From an uncultured Eubacteriales bacterium (lineage in GTDB: Bacteria > Bacillota > Clostridia > Oscillospirales > CAG-382): 5,130 bases of DNA. The DNA is taken from contig URSI01000097.1 in the NCBI GenBank assembly GCA_900550505.1, positions 1 to 5,130 on the forward strand, given 5' to 3'. Every line of letters starts with the position of its first letter. Positions within the stretch are counted from its first letter, which is position 1. Position numbers and translations under genes: made by a program. Below the pieces are notes generated by a model. The model had not been told where the DNA came from and ran no database searches. It was given only the letters and a program-made list of their open reading frames with translations. Below are positions 4,608-5,130 of the stretch, piece after piece.

Positions 4608-5130
4608 TCCGCCGCTATCCGTACGACCTGCATATACATTCCTGCCTTTCGCCTTGCGGTGACGATGACATGACCGCGTGGAACATAGCGGGTATGGCGT
4701 CTCTGAACGGCTTAGCCATAGCGGCGCTGACTGACCATAATACGTGCCGGAATTGTCCGGCGTTCTTCAAGGCGTGTGAGAACTATGGCATCGTGCCGGT
4801 CGCCGGGATGGAGCTGACCACGGCGGAGGAGATACATCTTGTGTGTCTGTTCGAGCGGCTTGAGGATGCTATGCGGTTTGACACGGCGGTATATGAATTG
4901 ATCCCGCCGGTGATGAATCGGGAGAGTGTGTTCGGAGCACAGATAATACTTGACGATGACGACAATGAGGTGGGACGAGAGAGCAAGCTGCTTGTCAATG
5001 CCGCGTGTATTTCGCTCGAAGATGCGGTAAGCCTTGTGAAATCGTATGGCGGCGTGTGTCATCCCGCCCATATCGACCGTGAAGCCAACGGGATAGTCGG
5101 AGTGCTGGGCGTGTTCCCGGATGAGCCCGA
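4604..5130 (+). CDS. PHP-domain metal-dependent phosphoesterase, partial (right end cut)
   Basis: The reading frame opens at ATG 4604 in a 4-base overlap with the preceding gene and runs without a stop to the window edge (175 complete codons). It is an N-terminal PHP domain, the fold of metal-dependent phosphoesterases. Metal-site motifs are DLHIH (8-12, H10 and H12), CGDDD (18-22), TDHN (43-46), GMELTTAEEIH (68-78, E70 and H78) and CHPAH (152-156). The catalytic set looks intact as far as visible. Cysteines sit close to these motifs: C14 and C18 after HxH, and C48 and C51 (a CxxC) directly after TDHN, with C58 and C81 further on. PHP proteins of this type often accompany clostridial hydrogenase genes; their substrate is not known to me. 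The remaining C-terminal part, probably with further metal ligands, lies outside the window. Confidence 0.87.
   Translation, partial: MIRRYPYDLHIHSCLSPCGDDDMTAWNIAGMASLNGLAIAALTDHNTCRNCPAFFKACENYGIVPVAGMELTTAEEIHLVCLFERLEDAMRFDTAVYELIPPVMNRESVFGAQIILDDDDNEVGRESKLLVNAACISLEDAVSLVKSYGGVCHPAHIDREANGIVGVLGVFPDEP

Noticed and set aside
4712..5071. A 119-codon minus-strand frame opposite the PHP gene
   Set aside because: The plus strand here encodes intact PHP metal-binding motifs in a frame coupled to the upstream gene, and the minus-strand translation shows no domain.

Overview
The window looks like chromosomal DNA from an anaerobic, H2-metabolising member of the Clostridia. A gut or rumen Oscillospiraceae-type organism would fit. 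This is inference from three things: a YlxM gene (the small HTH protein normally paired with ffh in Firmicutes), a hydrogenase gene set typical of fermentative Clostridia, and balanced to moderately GC-rich DNA with frequent ATA (Ile) and AGG (Arg) codons. No phage, IS, CRISPR or RNA gene is visible, and no stretch longer than about 220 bases lacks a gene.

Layout. (1) Positions 41-370, minus strand: ylxM, probably starting at a TTG codon. Its stop lies 40 bases from the left edge, so the expected partner ffh would lie outside the window. (2) Positions 371-591: a divergent control region. It holds a perfect-consensus sigma-A promoter for ylxM, a back-to-back extended -10 promoter for the plus-strand gene, an A/T tract between them, and an inverted repeat placed at the predicted ylxM transcription start. 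(3) Positions 592-1536, plus strand: a complete ribokinase-family sugar kinase standing alone. (4) Positions 1537-1720: a possible weak terminator and then an extended -10 promoter for the operon that follows. (5) Position 1721 to the right edge: six tightly packed, partly overlapping plus-strand genes. These are a NuoE-like [2Fe-2S] protein, a DRTGG-domain protein, an RsbW/RsbT-like GHKL ATPase, an [FeFe]-hydrogenase-type protein, a second DRTGG protein, and a PHP-domain phosphoesterase cut by the window end.

How the genes may work together. The hydrogenase-type protein keeps the four H-cluster cysteines, but the proton-shuttle cysteine of catalytic group A enzymes is alanine. Active-site methionines next to two of the ligands are also replaced. 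This places it outside group A, in the putative sensory or poorly characterised groups (B/C-like). It is translationally coupled to an anti-sigma-type ATPase on one side and to DRTGG and PHP proteins on the other. My inference is that the operon is a redox- or H2-responsive signalling module that may control a catalytic (for example electron-bifurcating) hydrogenase encoded further downstream. The individual families are known and the neighbourhood recurs in Clostridia. The joint function of the DRTGG, GHKL ATPase and PHP partners is, as far as I know, not established, and this is the most interesting part of the window.
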